A DNA stretch of 64,000 nt from Akkermansia sp. RCC_12PD (GCF_036417355.1 NZ_CP143889.1:2604001-2668000), one strand, 5' to 3'; shown: positions 8,982 to 17,940, counted from the first letter of the stretch. A program made the numbers and translations. Notes: generated by a model not told the origin, from the letters alone.

Positions 8982-9543
8982 GGGCGTTTTCCCGGTCCGC
9001 GCAGTCCTCTACCGCCCGGGCAATGAGATTTTCAATCAGTTCCAGGGCCTGCGGCATGGCCGCCCGTACCTCTGCGGACATGGGCTGGCAGAAATCCGTG
9101 TGCGCGGCCTCCACCCCCACCAGCGTGATGGCGCGCGGCAGGGTGCCGCAGAGCTGGGCGGCGCCCAGCACCTCCTTCATGCCTATCTGGTGCGGGGAAA
9201 TGACGCAGGAGAAATGGCGGGGGAGCTCCTCCTTGCTGCGCGTGACGAGCGTGCCCGGTGCGGCTCCCGTCTTCACGGCGTCCACCAGGATGACCGTGTC
9301 CGCGTCTTCCAGCAGGGGCAGCAGCGTCATGCCCAGTGTGCCTCCCTCCTCCACCTGCACCAGCGGGCCGTAATCCCGCTCCTGGAGCCGTTTCGCCAGT
9401 TCCACGCCCACTCCGTCGTCCCCCATGAGCGGGTTGCCCACGCACAGCACGAGCACGGGGTAGGCATTTCCCTTTACGGGGCAGCCACGCCGATCCTCCG
9501 TATATTCTTCAGCTTTCATGAATATTGATCCGGTATTATTCAT
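8974..9543 (-). CDS. hyaD: Hydrogenase maturation endopeptidase (HyaD/HupD type)
   Basis: Protease of 189 residues that cuts the C-terminal tail of the hydrogenase large subunit after nickel insertion. The conserved nickel-sensing start is VLCVGNPLMGDDGVGVELA. The second acidic ligand is in TVILVDAVKTG and the histidine is in SPHQIGMKEVL. These are the three ligand positions known in HybD/HyaD. The start MNNTGSIFMKAEEY adds some 25 residues before the conserved region, and an internal M9 is possible. The gene overlaps the cytochrome gene by eight bases and hypA by eight bases, so the maturation genes are locked to the structural genes they serve. Confidence 0.9.
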   Translation of the reverse strand: MNNTGSIFMKAEEYTEDRRGCPVKGNAYPVLVLCVGNPLMGDDGVGVELAKRLQERDYGPLVQVEEGGTLGMTLLPLLEDADTVILVDAVKTGAAPGTLVTRSKEELPRHFSCVISPHQIGMKEVLGAAQLCGTLPRAITLVGVEAAHTDFCQPMSAEVRAAMPQALELIENLIARAVEDCADRENAHA

Positions 9544-10708
9544 CCCTGAACTTCACTCCCTTGCGTAGCCAGCGGCCGCCGCTGAACATGGAGGAGATGG
9601 TGCCGTCCCGGTCCACGTTTCCGGAAAGAATGGAAAGATACACGTGGATCATGGCAAAGATGATGAAGCACCACATGCCGATCAGGTGGATCAGGCGCAC
9701 GTACGGGACCCCGATCAGGTCGTTCAGCGGCATGAACCAGTGGTAAAACCAGTGGCGCGGCTCGTACAGCGCGTACAGTGCCAGCCCGGTAACGATCATG
9801 GTGGTGAACAGGACGTATACGCCCGTATACGTCCACTGCTGGAGGGGGTTGTGGCCTATGTAGCGCGGACCGTCGTAGCTCCGCGCAAAAACGTAGTCCA
9901 CCGCCGTGGTGTACAGGTCCTTCCACTGTTGTCTGGAGACGGGGAACAGCGCCCGGAAGCTCTGGTACTTGTTGGAGGCCATGAAAAAGCAGGAAAAGCG
10001 GAGCATCATCACCACCACCAGCGTCCAGCCCAGGGCGTAATGGACGAAGCGGAGCGTGCCGAACTGGAAGGCTCCGTGCAGGTCCCCCATTTTCAGGAAC
10101 CAGCCTTCCGCGATGCAGATGCCCGTAACGGCCAGGCCGATGATGCAGAACACCCATGTCCAGTGCAGCACCCGCAGCGGCCAGTCCCAGACGTGGAAGT
10201 AGCGGAAATTGGCCTTGGCCTTGGAAAGATGGCGCACGTCCCGCATGGCGTGCATGGGCACCACGCCCAGCAGGCGCCACGGGGCACCGGAGCGATGCAC
10301 GGCAATCCCCACGGGCTGGAAGCCGGACGGATCATAGGCTTCAAAAGCCTTGTTCATGCGTTCCTTTTCCAGATTGCTGACCTCGCACAGTTTTTCCAGG
10401 GCGTTCAGGTTGCCGCGGGCCACCATGAAGGGGACGGCGTCTTCCTTGTCCGCGGCTTTCAGGATGGCGGTGCTGTAATGGCGTTCTCCGGACGGGGCCT
10501 CCCAGGAATCCGCCTGCTGGGCGTAATTCAGCTGGATGCCGCGTTCCCGTGCCGCGTGCAGCAGGGCCAGGTCCCCCGGGTCCGTGCTCCCGTTGGGGGA
10601 GGCGCACACGGCCAGCGCCAGGATTTCTTCCGGAGAGTAAACGGTACTGGCCGGAATGGCATCCTCCACCACCAAGGTGAGGTCTTCATTGATGAGGGTC
10701 GTTTTCAC
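9536..10708 (-). CDS. hyaC: [NiFe] hydrogenase cytochrome b subunit with P-type-ATPase-N-domain-like extension
   Basis: Protein of 390 residues; HyaC/HupC proteins are normally about 220-250. Residues 170-390 are the dihaem cytochrome b that passes electrons from the small subunit to quinone. They start YFHVWDWPLRVLHW, have four membrane spans (about 180-200, 221-243, 294-316, 339-361), and carry haem-ligand candidates H172, H182, H223, H341 and H355. Residues 20-165 precede it without a break and look like the nucleotide-binding domain of a P-type ATPase. STDPGDLALL, VARGNLNALEKLCE (compare the KGA-PE-LC block) and GFQPVGIAVHRSG with WRLLGVVPM occur in the expected order and spacing. The phosphorylation motif DKTGT and the GDG hinge are absent. 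The extension shares the frame, and the ATG at 10708 overlaps hyaB by four bases. Confidence 0.88.
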   Translation of the reverse strand: MKTTLINEDLTLVVEDAIPASTVYSPEEILALAVCASPNGSTDPGDLALLHAARERGIQLNYAQQADSWEAPSGERHYSTAILKAADKEDAVPFMVARGNLNALEKLCEVSNLEKERMNKAFEAYDPSGFQPVGIAVHRSGAPWRLLGVVPMHAMRDVRHLSKAKANFRYFHVWDWPLRVLHWTWVFCIIGLAVTGICIAEGWFLKMGDLHGAFQFGTLRFVHYALGWTLVVVMMLRFSCFFMASNKYQSFRALFPVSRQQWKDLYTTAVDYVFARSYDGPRYIGHNPLQQWTYTGVYVLFTTMIVTGLALYALYEPRHWFYHWFMPLNDLIGVPYVRLIHLIGMWCFIIFAMIHVYLSILSGNVDRDGTISSMFSGGRWLRKGVKFRDE

Positions 10709-12462
10709 GGGTCCTGTCTGGTCAGAATGGCCTCTCCCTCTTCGTCAAACAGATGGACGGCGCAGGATTGGCACGGATCATAGCTGTGAATGGTGCGCAG
10801 GGCCTCCACGGGGCGGGACGGGTCCACCAGCGGATGCGTTCCGGTATGGGCCAGGGAATACTCGTACGGCCCCATCTGGCCTTCCGCGTCCCGTCCGGAA
10901 CTGTTCCAGGTGCTGGGAACCACGGCCTGGTAATTCACCGTCTGGCCGTTTTCAATCCTTACCCAGTGGCTGAGGCTGCCGCGGGGGGCTTCCACCCAGC
11001 CCACCCCCTTGCAGGAGGAGGGCCATGTCTCGGGCTCCCATTTCTCCGGGTTGAAGGTGGCGGTTTCCCCGTTCTTGATGCGGTTTGTCATTTCCTGGAG
11101 CTGATTCACCATCATATCCACATTGATCATGGCGTCCAGGGCGCGGCCGTACACGCGGCCCAGCGTGGAATTCATGAAAGCGTTGTCGCGCGGCAATCCC
11201 AGCTTGTCGCAGGCGGCGTCCACCCGTTCCACGATGGCGGGAACGCCCTGGGCGTAGCCGATCATCATGCGGGCGTTCGGTCCCACGGCCATGGCGTGGC
11301 CGTCGTAGCGCGGAGCTTTCACCCAAGTGTACTGGGGGCGGTCGGAAAGCCATTTATAGGGCGGCCTGGGACCGTTGTAATCCGCGTCCGTCTGGCCGTC
11401 GTACGGGGCCAGTCCCGCATCCCGCCCTTCCGTGTACTTGTACCACGCGCTGGTGACGAATTCCTTGATCTTGTCCTGGTCAAAGGGAAGGACGTTCTTG
11501 TAATCCCCGTTCAGCAGGACGCCCGGCTTGATCATGCCTTTTCCGGCAGGGGCACCGGTATTGATTTCAGACGGGTCTCCGGTGCAGAACAGGTTGGGGT
11601 TGGACGCGCCGATGTGGGCGTAATCCTTGTAAAAACCGGCAATGGCCACGATGTCCGGGTAGTATACCTTGTGGATGAAATCGTGGCAGGTATCTACGAG
11701 CTGTTTCAGGTAGCTCAGAGAAAACTGGTTGATGGCCTGGTCGTTGTTCATGTTGATGGCGCAGGCCATGCCGCCCACCAGGAAATTGGGGTGCGGGTTC
11801 TTGCCGCCCAGGATGGTGTGGATCTTGATCATGTCCCGCTGCCAGACGAGGGCCTGGAGGTAATGCGCCACGCCCAGCAGGTTCACCGCCGGCGGCAGCT
11901 TGTAGGCGGGGTGGCCCCAGTACCCGTTCGTAAAAATGGAATACTGTCCGTGGGCGATGGAATCCTTCAGTTTCTTCTGCACTCCGGCAAAGTACGTAGC
12001 GGAGGAAAGGGGCCAGTCGGAAAGGGACTTGGCAATGGCGGCGGTTTCATTCGGGTTCGCCTTCAGGGCGGAAACCACGTCCACCCAGTCCATGGCCTGA
12101 AGCTGGTAGAAATGAATTACGTGGTCCTGAATGCCCAGAGCGCCGCTGACCAGGTCCCGCATAAGTTTGGCCTGGATGGGCACGGGGTATTGCAGGGCGT
12201 CTTCCACCGCGGCCAGGGCGGCAATGGCGTGGGTGCCCGTACAGACGCCGCAGATGCGTTCCACAAAGGCCCACACGTCCCGCGGATCGCGCTTGCAGGC
12301 GATCACTTCAATGCCGCGGTACTGCGTGGTGGACGTCCAGGCGTTTTTGATCACGCCGTCCCCGGCCTCCATCTCCACCCGCAGGTGGCCTTCAATGCGT
12401 GTCACGGGGTCGATGACCACGCGGCTGGATTCCGGAACGGCCGCTGATGTATAATTGCTCAT
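10705..12462 (-). CDS. hyaB: [NiFe] hydrogenase large subunit
   Basis: Catalytic subunit of 585 residues holding the Ni-Fe(CN)2CO centre that splits H2. The N-terminal ligand motif is ERICGVCTGTHA with C71 and C74, and the C-terminal one is DPCQSCAVH with C564 and C567. The HyaD-type protease would cut after H570, releasing a 15-residue tail. VVIDPVTRIEGHLRVE at the start is characteristic of membrane-bound uptake enzymes (group 1). It is co-transcribed after the small subunit (23-base gap) and overlaps hyaC by four bases (ATGA). Complete and undamaged. Confidence 0.96.
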   Translation of the reverse strand: MSNYTSAAVPESSRVVIDPVTRIEGHLRVEMEAGDGVIKNAWTSTTQYRGIEVIACKRDPRDVWAFVERICGVCTGTHAIAALAAVEDALQYPVPIQAKLMRDLVSGALGIQDHVIHFYQLQAMDWVDVVSALKANPNETAAIAKSLSDWPLSSATYFAGVQKKLKDSIAHGQYSIFTNGYWGHPAYKLPPAVNLLGVAHYLQALVWQRDMIKIHTILGGKNPHPNFLVGGMACAINMNNDQAINQFSLSYLKQLVDTCHDFIHKVYYPDIVAIAGFYKDYAHIGASNPNLFCTGDPSEINTGAPAGKGMIKPGVLLNGDYKNVLPFDQDKIKEFVTSAWYKYTEGRDAGLAPYDGQTDADYNGPRPPYKWLSDRPQYTWVKAPRYDGHAMAVGPNARMMIGYAQGVPAIVERVDAACDKLGLPRDNAFMNSTLGRVYGRALDAMINVDMMVNQLQEMTNRIKNGETATFNPEKWEPETWPSSCKGVGWVEAPRGSLSHWVRIENGQTVNYQAVVPSTWNSSGRDAEGQMGPYEYSLAHTGTHPLVDPSRPVEALRTIHSYDPCQSCAVHLFDEEGEAILTRQDP

Positions 12463-12485
12463 GGTAATCTGGTGTAAAAGGCTTC

Positions 12486-13706
12486 TTATTCTTCAGTTTC
12501 CTTGTCGGGGGAGCCGGGCTCGTCCCCAAAGGCGGGCAGGGAGACGTTCGCCTCCTCCTTCATGTGCTGCTGCCGGTAATGAATGGCGGACCCCACCGCA
12601 TGGGCGGCGATGGCCGTGCCCGCCGCGGCCACGCCCACGGCGCCGATCACGTTGGCGGAGGCTTCCACGCCGAAGCCGTTCACGTTGGGCAGCGTTTTGT
12701 AGAAGGGAGTCATGCGGTCAAAGAAATACAGCTCCGTGCATCCGATGCACGGGTGGCCGGACTGGATGGGGAAGCTAACGCCGCCGTTCCATTTGACGAT
12801 GGGGCAGGGGGAGAAGGTGTCCGGCCCCTTGCAGCCCACCTTATACAGGCAGAAGCATTCCCGCGCGTTCTCATCGTCAAACACGTTGACGAACTGGCCG
12901 GCGTCAAAGTGAGCCCGGCGCGGGCAGTTGTTGTGGATGCGCGTGCCGTACGCCATCAGGGGGCGCGTTTCCAGGTCGCACTCCGGTGCGCGGTCAAAGG
13001 TGAGGATGTACATGATCACGGCCGTGATCACGTCCCCGATGGGAGGGCAGCCCGGTACGTTGATGACCGTGCGGTCTGTCAGGATGTCCCGGATGCCTAC
13101 AGCCCCGGTAGGGTTGGGTCGGGCGGCCTGGATGGAGCCGAAGTAGGCGCAGGATCCCACGGCCAGGATGTAGGAGGCGTTTTCCGCGCAATGGCGCAGC
13201 ATGTTCTCCACCGTATCTCCGGCCACGGTGCAGTACACCCCGCCGTCGTTGACCGGGACGGACCCGTTGATGACAAGGATGTGGGGTTCCTTGATCGCCT
13301 CTTCCAGGGCCTGGTTGGCGGCCTCCCCGGAGGGGGCCATGAGCAGTTCCACATACGGCATGGACACGGCGGAAAGCACCATGTCCCCGATCTCCTCATT
13401 ATAGCTGCGGATGGTGCTTTCCAGGCACCCGGTGCATTCCTGAAGCTGGAGCCAGATGACCACGGGCCGTTTGAGATTCGCCATCTTGTCCGCAATTTCC
13501 TGGGCGTTGGAGACACCCCCCGTCACGGTGGCGACGCCCATCAGGGCAATCATTTTCAGGCACCATTTGTTGAATTCGCGTCGGCTGACGCCGCGGCGCT
13601 CCATATGTTCCCCCAGGGTTTCCCCGGGGCGCCATGTGGTTAAAATCTCATGGTTCAGGGAGGCCTGCTCCGCCTCCTTCAGGGAAGATAGCTCAGTGCG
13701 CTTCAT
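12486..13706 (-). CDS. hyaA: [NiFe] hydrogenase small subunit, Tat-exported
   Basis: Iron-sulfur subunit of 406 residues that conducts electrons from the active site to the cytochrome. It begins with a long 40-residue leader before the twin-arginine motif SRREFNKW (R42-R43), followed by a hydrophobic stretch, so the folded heterodimer goes out by the Tat route. QECTGCLESTIRS (C91, C94) supplies the proximal cluster, with further cysteine motifs at ILAVGSCAYFG, NVPGCPPIGD and CKGPDTFSPCP. A C-terminal hydrophobic helix (ANVIGAVGVAAAGTAIAAHA) anchors it next to HyaC. It is the first gene of the operon. The upstream gap of 87 bases should contain the promoter, but I see no clear boxes. Confidence 0.96.
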   Translation of the reverse strand: MKRTELSSLKEAEQASLNHEILTTWRPGETLGEHMERRGVSRREFNKWCLKMIALMGVATVTGGVSNAQEIADKMANLKRPVVIWLQLQECTGCLESTIRSYNEEIGDMVLSAVSMPYVELLMAPSGEAANQALEEAIKEPHILVINGSVPVNDGGVYCTVAGDTVENMLRHCAENASYILAVGSCAYFGSIQAARPNPTGAVGIRDILTDRTVINVPGCPPIGDVITAVIMYILTFDRAPECDLETRPLMAYGTRIHNNCPRRAHFDAGQFVNVFDDENARECFCLYKVGCKGPDTFSPCPIVKWNGGVSFPIQSGHPCIGCTELYFFDRMTPFYKTLPNVNGFGVEASANVIGAVGVAAAGTAIAAHAVGSAIHYRQQHMKEEANVSLPAFGDEPGSPDKETEE

Positions 13707-13793
13707 GTGCGTGGTCCGGGTAAATATGTTTCCATTTAGACACTATTTCCAGTAAATGCGATCAATATTTTCCAATATTTCCCGCACGGTCAC

Positions 13794-15275
13794 TTACCAG
13801 GACCACACGTTCTGAATCTGGAAAACCACGGCAGTCTGCCCCCGGCGCCCGTTGACGGGATTTTTCACGAGCTGAATGTCAGGCTGAAGCGTCATGGTAG
13901 GCGTTACCTGCATCACGTATGTCAGTTCAATGCCATATTCATTCTTGTTCACGTACGGGCCGTTCTTCCTGGCTCCCTGCTGCCAGAGGAATCCCAGGCC
14001 CAGGTAGCCGTCATTGGAGGCACCCTTCCCGTAAAAGGGGGAAAGGAGCACCAGCCCTGTGGTGGCCGCACATCGCACACCGGTCAACGCAGCTGCGTTG
14101 TCGCTGGCCCAGCCGCCGCGGAAGAACCAGCCCAGATGACTGTGGCGGCCGAGCTGCTGCTGGAAGTTGACGCCTACGCCGCCTCCGTTTTCACTGTCGC
14201 TGGTGGCGAAGAAGGGCTGGAGGCGGTACACGCCCGGTCCCCACCCGCAGAAATCCTCCGCCACGTAGCCGAATTCAAGCACGTTCGTCCAGTTGTCAGA
14301 GTTCAGGTTCTTGAACGGATTGTGGTTGGCGGTCATGTTGTTGGCGGCTGTGGCGCCCATCACATAAAAGGAGGAGGTGGGTTGCCACGCAAAATGGAAC
14401 CCCAGGGAGTTGTCCGTGAGCGGAAGCATGGGATTGTTGCCGAAAACGCTGTTGGTCAGGTTATTGTTGTGGGAATTGGCATACGCATTGTGGTCCATGT
14501 AATTGGTAGTGTCCAGTTGGCCCGCCATCAGCAGGAGCTTGCCGCCCGCGCCCACCCACGCCAGGCTCAGGTTGCTGAGGTGCGGGTCCGGCCCCTGGAA
14601 GGAGCTGGTGGGGTTCTGGAGGGAACCCAGGGTGGTGGCGGGGCCCTTGTTCCCTTCATTGAAGTCAAAGCCGTTGCCAAAGTCGAACTCGGAGGCCAGG
14701 TACAGGCCGCTGCCCGTGGAGTTGTTGCGGAAAATGGTGATATTGGTCAGAAGAGAACCGTTATAAGAGGGGAAATCCGTTTTCCCGTTCAGGCCGCCGC
14801 CCGTCAGGCCCGTGTAGTTGAAGCCGAACTGGGCGGAATAGGTGATGCCGTATTTGGACAGGGCCGTCTTGAGCTTTTGTGCTCCGGTGGAAATCATGTC
14901 CTCGCGGATCCAGGCATTCGGTTCCACGCAGGTATTGCCGAAGACGTAGGAACTGTCCAGATACGGCATCATCTTGAGGGGCTTGGAGGCAAAAAACTCA
15001 ATGCCGGGCTTGGATGGGCGGGAAAGGTGCTGAAGAAGAATGCTCGGCTTGGTAGGCACGCCGGGCGTGCGTTTGGTAATCTGTTCCTCCGGCCTCTGTC
15101 CCTTGATCAGGCTGGGGCTTATTTCTCTGCCTTCCAGCGGCTTGACCCGCAGGCCGCGTTCCGTGTTCAGATAAACGGCCTCCGGGGCCGGCTGGGGAAC
15201 CTGCTGGGCCAGGACGGGATCACAGGAAACAAGGGCGGCGGCGGCAAAAAAAGGAGGAAGCAATACATGTTTCAT
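13794..15275 (-). CDS. OprB-family carbohydrate porin (putative)
   Basis: Outer-membrane beta-barrel of 493 residues. The start MKHVLLPPFFAAAALVSC followed by DPVLAQQ is a signal peptide; the ACS-like segment could also be read as a weak lipobox. After a variable 110-residue N-terminus, alternating aromatic/glycine strands begin at ITYSAQFGFNYTGLTGGG. They include SGLYLASEFDFGNGFDF, LSLAWVGAGGKLLLMAGQLD and YLGLGFLWQQGARKNGPY. The chain ends VVFQIQNVWSW, an aromatic terminus as used by the BAM machinery. The pattern fits OprB-type porins, which pass sugars across the outer membrane. The frame is open further upstream, but only the ATG at 15275 gives the signal peptide. Substrate unknown. Confidence 0.75.
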   Translation of the reverse strand: MKHVLLPPFFAAAALVSCDPVLAQQVPQPAPEAVYLNTERGLRVKPLEGREISPSLIKGQRPEEQITKRTPGVPTKPSILLQHLSRPSKPGIEFFASKPLKMMPYLDSSYVFGNTCVEPNAWIREDMISTGAQKLKTALSKYGITYSAQFGFNYTGLTGGGLNGKTDFPSYNGSLLTNITIFRNNSTGSGLYLASEFDFGNGFDFNEGNKGPATTLGSLQNPTSSFQGPDPHLSNLSLAWVGAGGKLLLMAGQLDTTNYMDHNAYANSHNNNLTNSVFGNNPMLPLTDNSLGFHFAWQPTSSFYVMGATAANNMTANHNPFKNLNSDNWTNVLEFGYVAEDFCGWGPGVYRLQPFFATSDSENGGGVGVNFQQQLGRHSHLGWFFRGGWASDNAAALTGVRCAATTGLVLLSPFYGKGASNDGYLGLGFLWQQGARKNGPYVNKNEYGIELTYVMQVTPTMTLQPDIQLVKNPVNGRRGQTAVVFQIQNVWSW

Positions 15276-15478
15276 ATGACAGTCAGACAAGGCCGTACCC
15301 GGAATTGTCATAACGCGGGGGGCATGCTGACACGAATACCTGACAGGCCTTCGCAAAAAAAGATGAAAGCCCGGGCGCCTTCCGTAAAAGCCGGTAAATC
15401 CCGGAGCGGTTGCTTCTGTGGCACATCGCCGGGGCCGCAGGACCGGGCCGTCTGTGCGGAAATCCCGCATTTCCGGGA

Positions 15479-17065
15479 TCAGTCCTTTCCGTACAGCGGG
15501 GGAACGGGAGCCTTTGCCGGAAGCGTGTACAATTTTTCAATATCGTCCAGGTACCTGGCAATGGGCGTGTTGGCCGGAGCCTCTTGTTCCCGGATCATCT
15601 TCATGGTCGCCGCATAGGAATCAAACGTTTTTCCGGAACCGGTCCGGGTGTTGATTTCATACCAGTCCATATAATCCCGTACGCGCCGGGCCGTTTTCAT
15701 GGAAAGTTCCCGTATTTCCCGGAGCTGGCTGATTTTCAGTGCGGCTTTCCTGCGGTCCAGTTTGTCCGTCTGCATCAGGGCGACGAGTTTGGCGTATTCC
15801 ACGATAATGGGGCGGTAGGAGGGAAAGGAACGCCTGCTGAGGTTGAACAGGCTGCCGGATATGTTGGAAAGCTGCCTCTTCAGGTCGGGCAGGGAGGCGG
15901 CCTCTTCCAGATTGTCCACGGGGAAAGTGGTGGTGGTACGCGTGTCCGGATCATACTTGACCAGCGTAAGGGCTTCCTGCAGGTGCCTTTCCGTCTCCAT
16001 GATCGTGAGGGTTTCCGTCACGGGGGGGGTAGCCATGCGGGAAAGCTGGAGCGTCCACCATTTATGCAGGGAGGAAGGCGTCAGATTGAGCTGGGGAAAG
16101 TGGCGCTTGATGAGGTTTTTGGGATCATCCCCCCCCAGAATCGCCTGGTCCAGCAGATGTTTCATCCCTTCCGGTCCGTTTTTCTGGTTTAGCAGACAAA
16201 GCATCAGGGCACCGCAGGAAGTCTGGTAGGCGGCGTAGGAAGTAGCGTCCAGCTCCTTCTCCGGTTCCCGGCTTTTCAGGATATCTTCCGGGCTCATGAT
16301 GCCATCCTGCTGGAACAGGGTGGAATACAGCGCGCGGTCCGCTTCATTGGTGTGCCACAGAACTGCCTGTTCCAGTCCGGTGATAAGCCAGGGGGGAAGG
16401 CTGACCTGTTCCGGAAGCCCCTCCGGATCGACATTCCGCAGCATCATTTCATAAAGCAGGGTGGAAATGACCGCGTGCCGGAGCCTGTCCTGGTTGATGC
16501 CGCGACCCAGGTGGATGTAAATATTGTACGTGATGGCGTCCCCCAGAATCGTGGTCTGCATGCGGATGGGATTGGGCGGGACCGGGGTGCCCGGCTCCCC
16601 CATCAGGCGGATGATGATCCGGTTTTTCCATTCGTCCGGCTGCTTGAGGATTTTCAGGAGCGTCGTACGCATGGAATCTGCGCGGGAGGCGATTGCCCCG
16701 GCCAGCAGGGCGTCCTGTCCGATCACGTGGAACTGCTTGGAAGAGGAAATGCTGGTGAAGGGCTGCCGCCGTACCGGGGCTTCCGTGGCGAGAGCCGCAG
16801 CGGGCGGGGCTGCCGCTTCTCCGGACGGAGCCGCAGGAGCGGAAACGGGTTCGGCAACGGGCGCAACGTTGGACCGGCCCTGCAGGACGGGGCGGTCGGA
16901 GGAATCGTCCAGATGGTCCGTGTCCGGAACGGGCAAGGGAACTGTTTCTTCATGCGCGGCGGCAGGCGGCGCGCTTTCTCCCCGTTCCGCCTCCTGTCCG
17001 CAAACGCAGGGAACAAGGAGCAGGAGGGGCAGAAGAAAGCTGGTGCATGTTCCTCCGGAAATCAT
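15479..17065 (-). CDS. Exported protein of unknown function, possible degenerate peptidase-MA-like fold
   Basis: Protein of 528 residues starting with a signal peptide (MISGGTCTSFLLPLLLLVPC, then VCG). It continues with a 90-residue Pro/Ala/Glu-rich linker and a helical C-terminal part. Residues about 180-300 have the layout of gluzincin peptidase-MA proteins: LRHAVISTLLYEMMLRN where HExxH would sit, then SLPPWLITGLEQAVLW where such enzymes have LPxWLxEG. The zinc-binding histidines are not present, so I expect no protease activity. The rest is unrecognised. The ATG at 17065 leaves 14 bases from the dehydrogenase gene, so the two are probably one transcript. Confidence 0.65.
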   Translation of the reverse strand: MISGGTCTSFLLPLLLLVPCVCGQEAERGESAPPAAAHEETVPLPVPDTDHLDDSSDRPVLQGRSNVAPVAEPVSAPAAPSGEAAAPPAAALATEAPVRRQPFTSISSSKQFHVIGQDALLAGAIASRADSMRTTLLKILKQPDEWKNRIIIRLMGEPGTPVPPNPIRMQTTILGDAITYNIYIHLGRGINQDRLRHAVISTLLYEMMLRNVDPEGLPEQVSLPPWLITGLEQAVLWHTNEADRALYSTLFQQDGIMSPEDILKSREPEKELDATSYAAYQTSCGALMLCLLNQKNGPEGMKHLLDQAILGGDDPKNLIKRHFPQLNLTPSSLHKWWTLQLSRMATPPVTETLTIMETERHLQEALTLVKYDPDTRTTTTFPVDNLEEAASLPDLKRQLSNISGSLFNLSRRSFPSYRPIIVEYAKLVALMQTDKLDRRKAALKISQLREIRELSMKTARRVRDYMDWYEINTRTGSGKTFDSYAATMKMIREQEAPANTPIARYLDDIEKLYTLPAKAPVPPLYGKD

Positions 17066-17079
17066 CGGTCGGGATCGGG

Positions 17080-17913
17080 TTAATCGAATTGTTCCGCCAG
17101 GCAGCCGAAATCCTCTTCCGCATGACCTTCGCGGCACAGGCGGTCCATGATGGAAGAGACGAGCGCCGCTACGGGAGGCTGGATGCCCTTTTCCGCCGCC
17201 AGTTCCTGGGCGTAAACGCTGTCTTTCCGCATATTGTCCAGGGAAAAGTGGGTGGAAAAATCGCGTTCCGCCATCAGGGGAAGCTTGAACGCCGCCAGCG
17301 GGGAGGCGATGACGTTCCGGGAAATGGCCTGCCCCAGCAGTTGCGGGGAAATGCCGTAGGCCTGGGTGATGGCCAGGGCTTCGCTGAGGCTCTGGACCAT
17401 CGTGGCGGAAATCATGTTGGTGATCAGCTTCACGACGGTGCCGGCGCCCACGCCGCCCGCATGGAGAATATCCTTCGAGCTATGTTCCAGAACGGGACGC
17501 ATGCGGTCCAGCGTGGAGGAATCCGTCCCCGCGTAATAAACCAGTTCCCCCTTTTCCGCGGGCATGCGGGAACCGGTGAACGGGCAATCCACATAAGTGC
17601 AACCGATTCCGGAGCACATCAGGGAAAGCTTGTCCACCGTGGCAAGGTCGATCGTGGAATGGTTCAGGATCACGTGTTCCGGGGTGAGGGCTCCCCTCAT
17701 CTGTTCAAACACCTCCAGGCAGGCGTTTCTGTCCTTAAGGTAGATCTGGATAATTCTGGAAGCGCGGACGGCGTCCGCCGGGCTTGCGGCCACGCGGGGG
17801 TAACCTTCACGGGGCGTGCGGTTCCAGACGGTCACGTCGTCACCCAGGGAGATCATGTGCCGGGCAATGCGCGAGCCGATGATTCCCAAGCCGAGAATGG
17901 AAACTTGATGCAT
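17080..17913 (-). CDS. 3-hydroxyisobutyrate dehydrogenase-family oxidoreductase
   Basis: NAD(P)-dependent beta-hydroxyacid dehydrogenase of 277 residues. The N-terminal Rossmann motif is VSILGLGIIGSRIARHM with NRTP after strand two. The substrate loop VDCPFTGSRMPAEKGEL (about 108-124) corresponds to the family's D-x-PVSGG region. The catalytic lysine is K162 with N166 in GAGTVVKLITNMIS. Glyoxylate/succinic-semialdehyde reductases and 3-hydroxyisobutyrate dehydrogenases share these features, so the substrate is not fixed. Complete. It lies 27 bases after the coiled-coil/TPR gene and 14 bases before the 528-residue exported protein, so these three likely form an operon. Confidence 0.88.
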   Translation of the reverse strand: MHQVSILGLGIIGSRIARHMISLGDDVTVWNRTPREGYPRVAASPADAVRASRIIQIYLKDRNACLEVFEQMRGALTPEHVILNHSTIDLATVDKLSLMCSGIGCTYVDCPFTGSRMPAEKGELVYYAGTDSSTLDRMRPVLEHSSKDILHAGGVGAGTVVKLITNMISATMVQSLSEALAITQAYGISPQLLGQAISRNVIASPLAAFKLPLMAERDFSTHFSLDNMRKDSVYAQELAAEKGIQPPVAALVSSIMDRLCREGHAEEDFGCLAEQFD

Positions 17914-17940
17914 AACGGGATTCGGGAATGAAAAATGGGA

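Noticed and set aside
9536-10708. Reading the N-terminal part of HyaC as a separate broken P-type ATPase gene
   Set aside because: One uninterrupted frame with the start overlapping hyaB; there is no phosphorylation or transmembrane ATPase part on either side.
10753-12447. Open frame of over 550 codons antisense to the hydrogenase large subunit gene
   Set aside because: The minus-strand hyaB is unmistakable with all ligands; the antisense product is His/Gly/Val-rich with no motifs.
12564-13643. Open frame antisense to the hydrogenase small subunit gene
   Set aside because: Same type of shadow; the real gene has the Tat motif and cluster cysteines.
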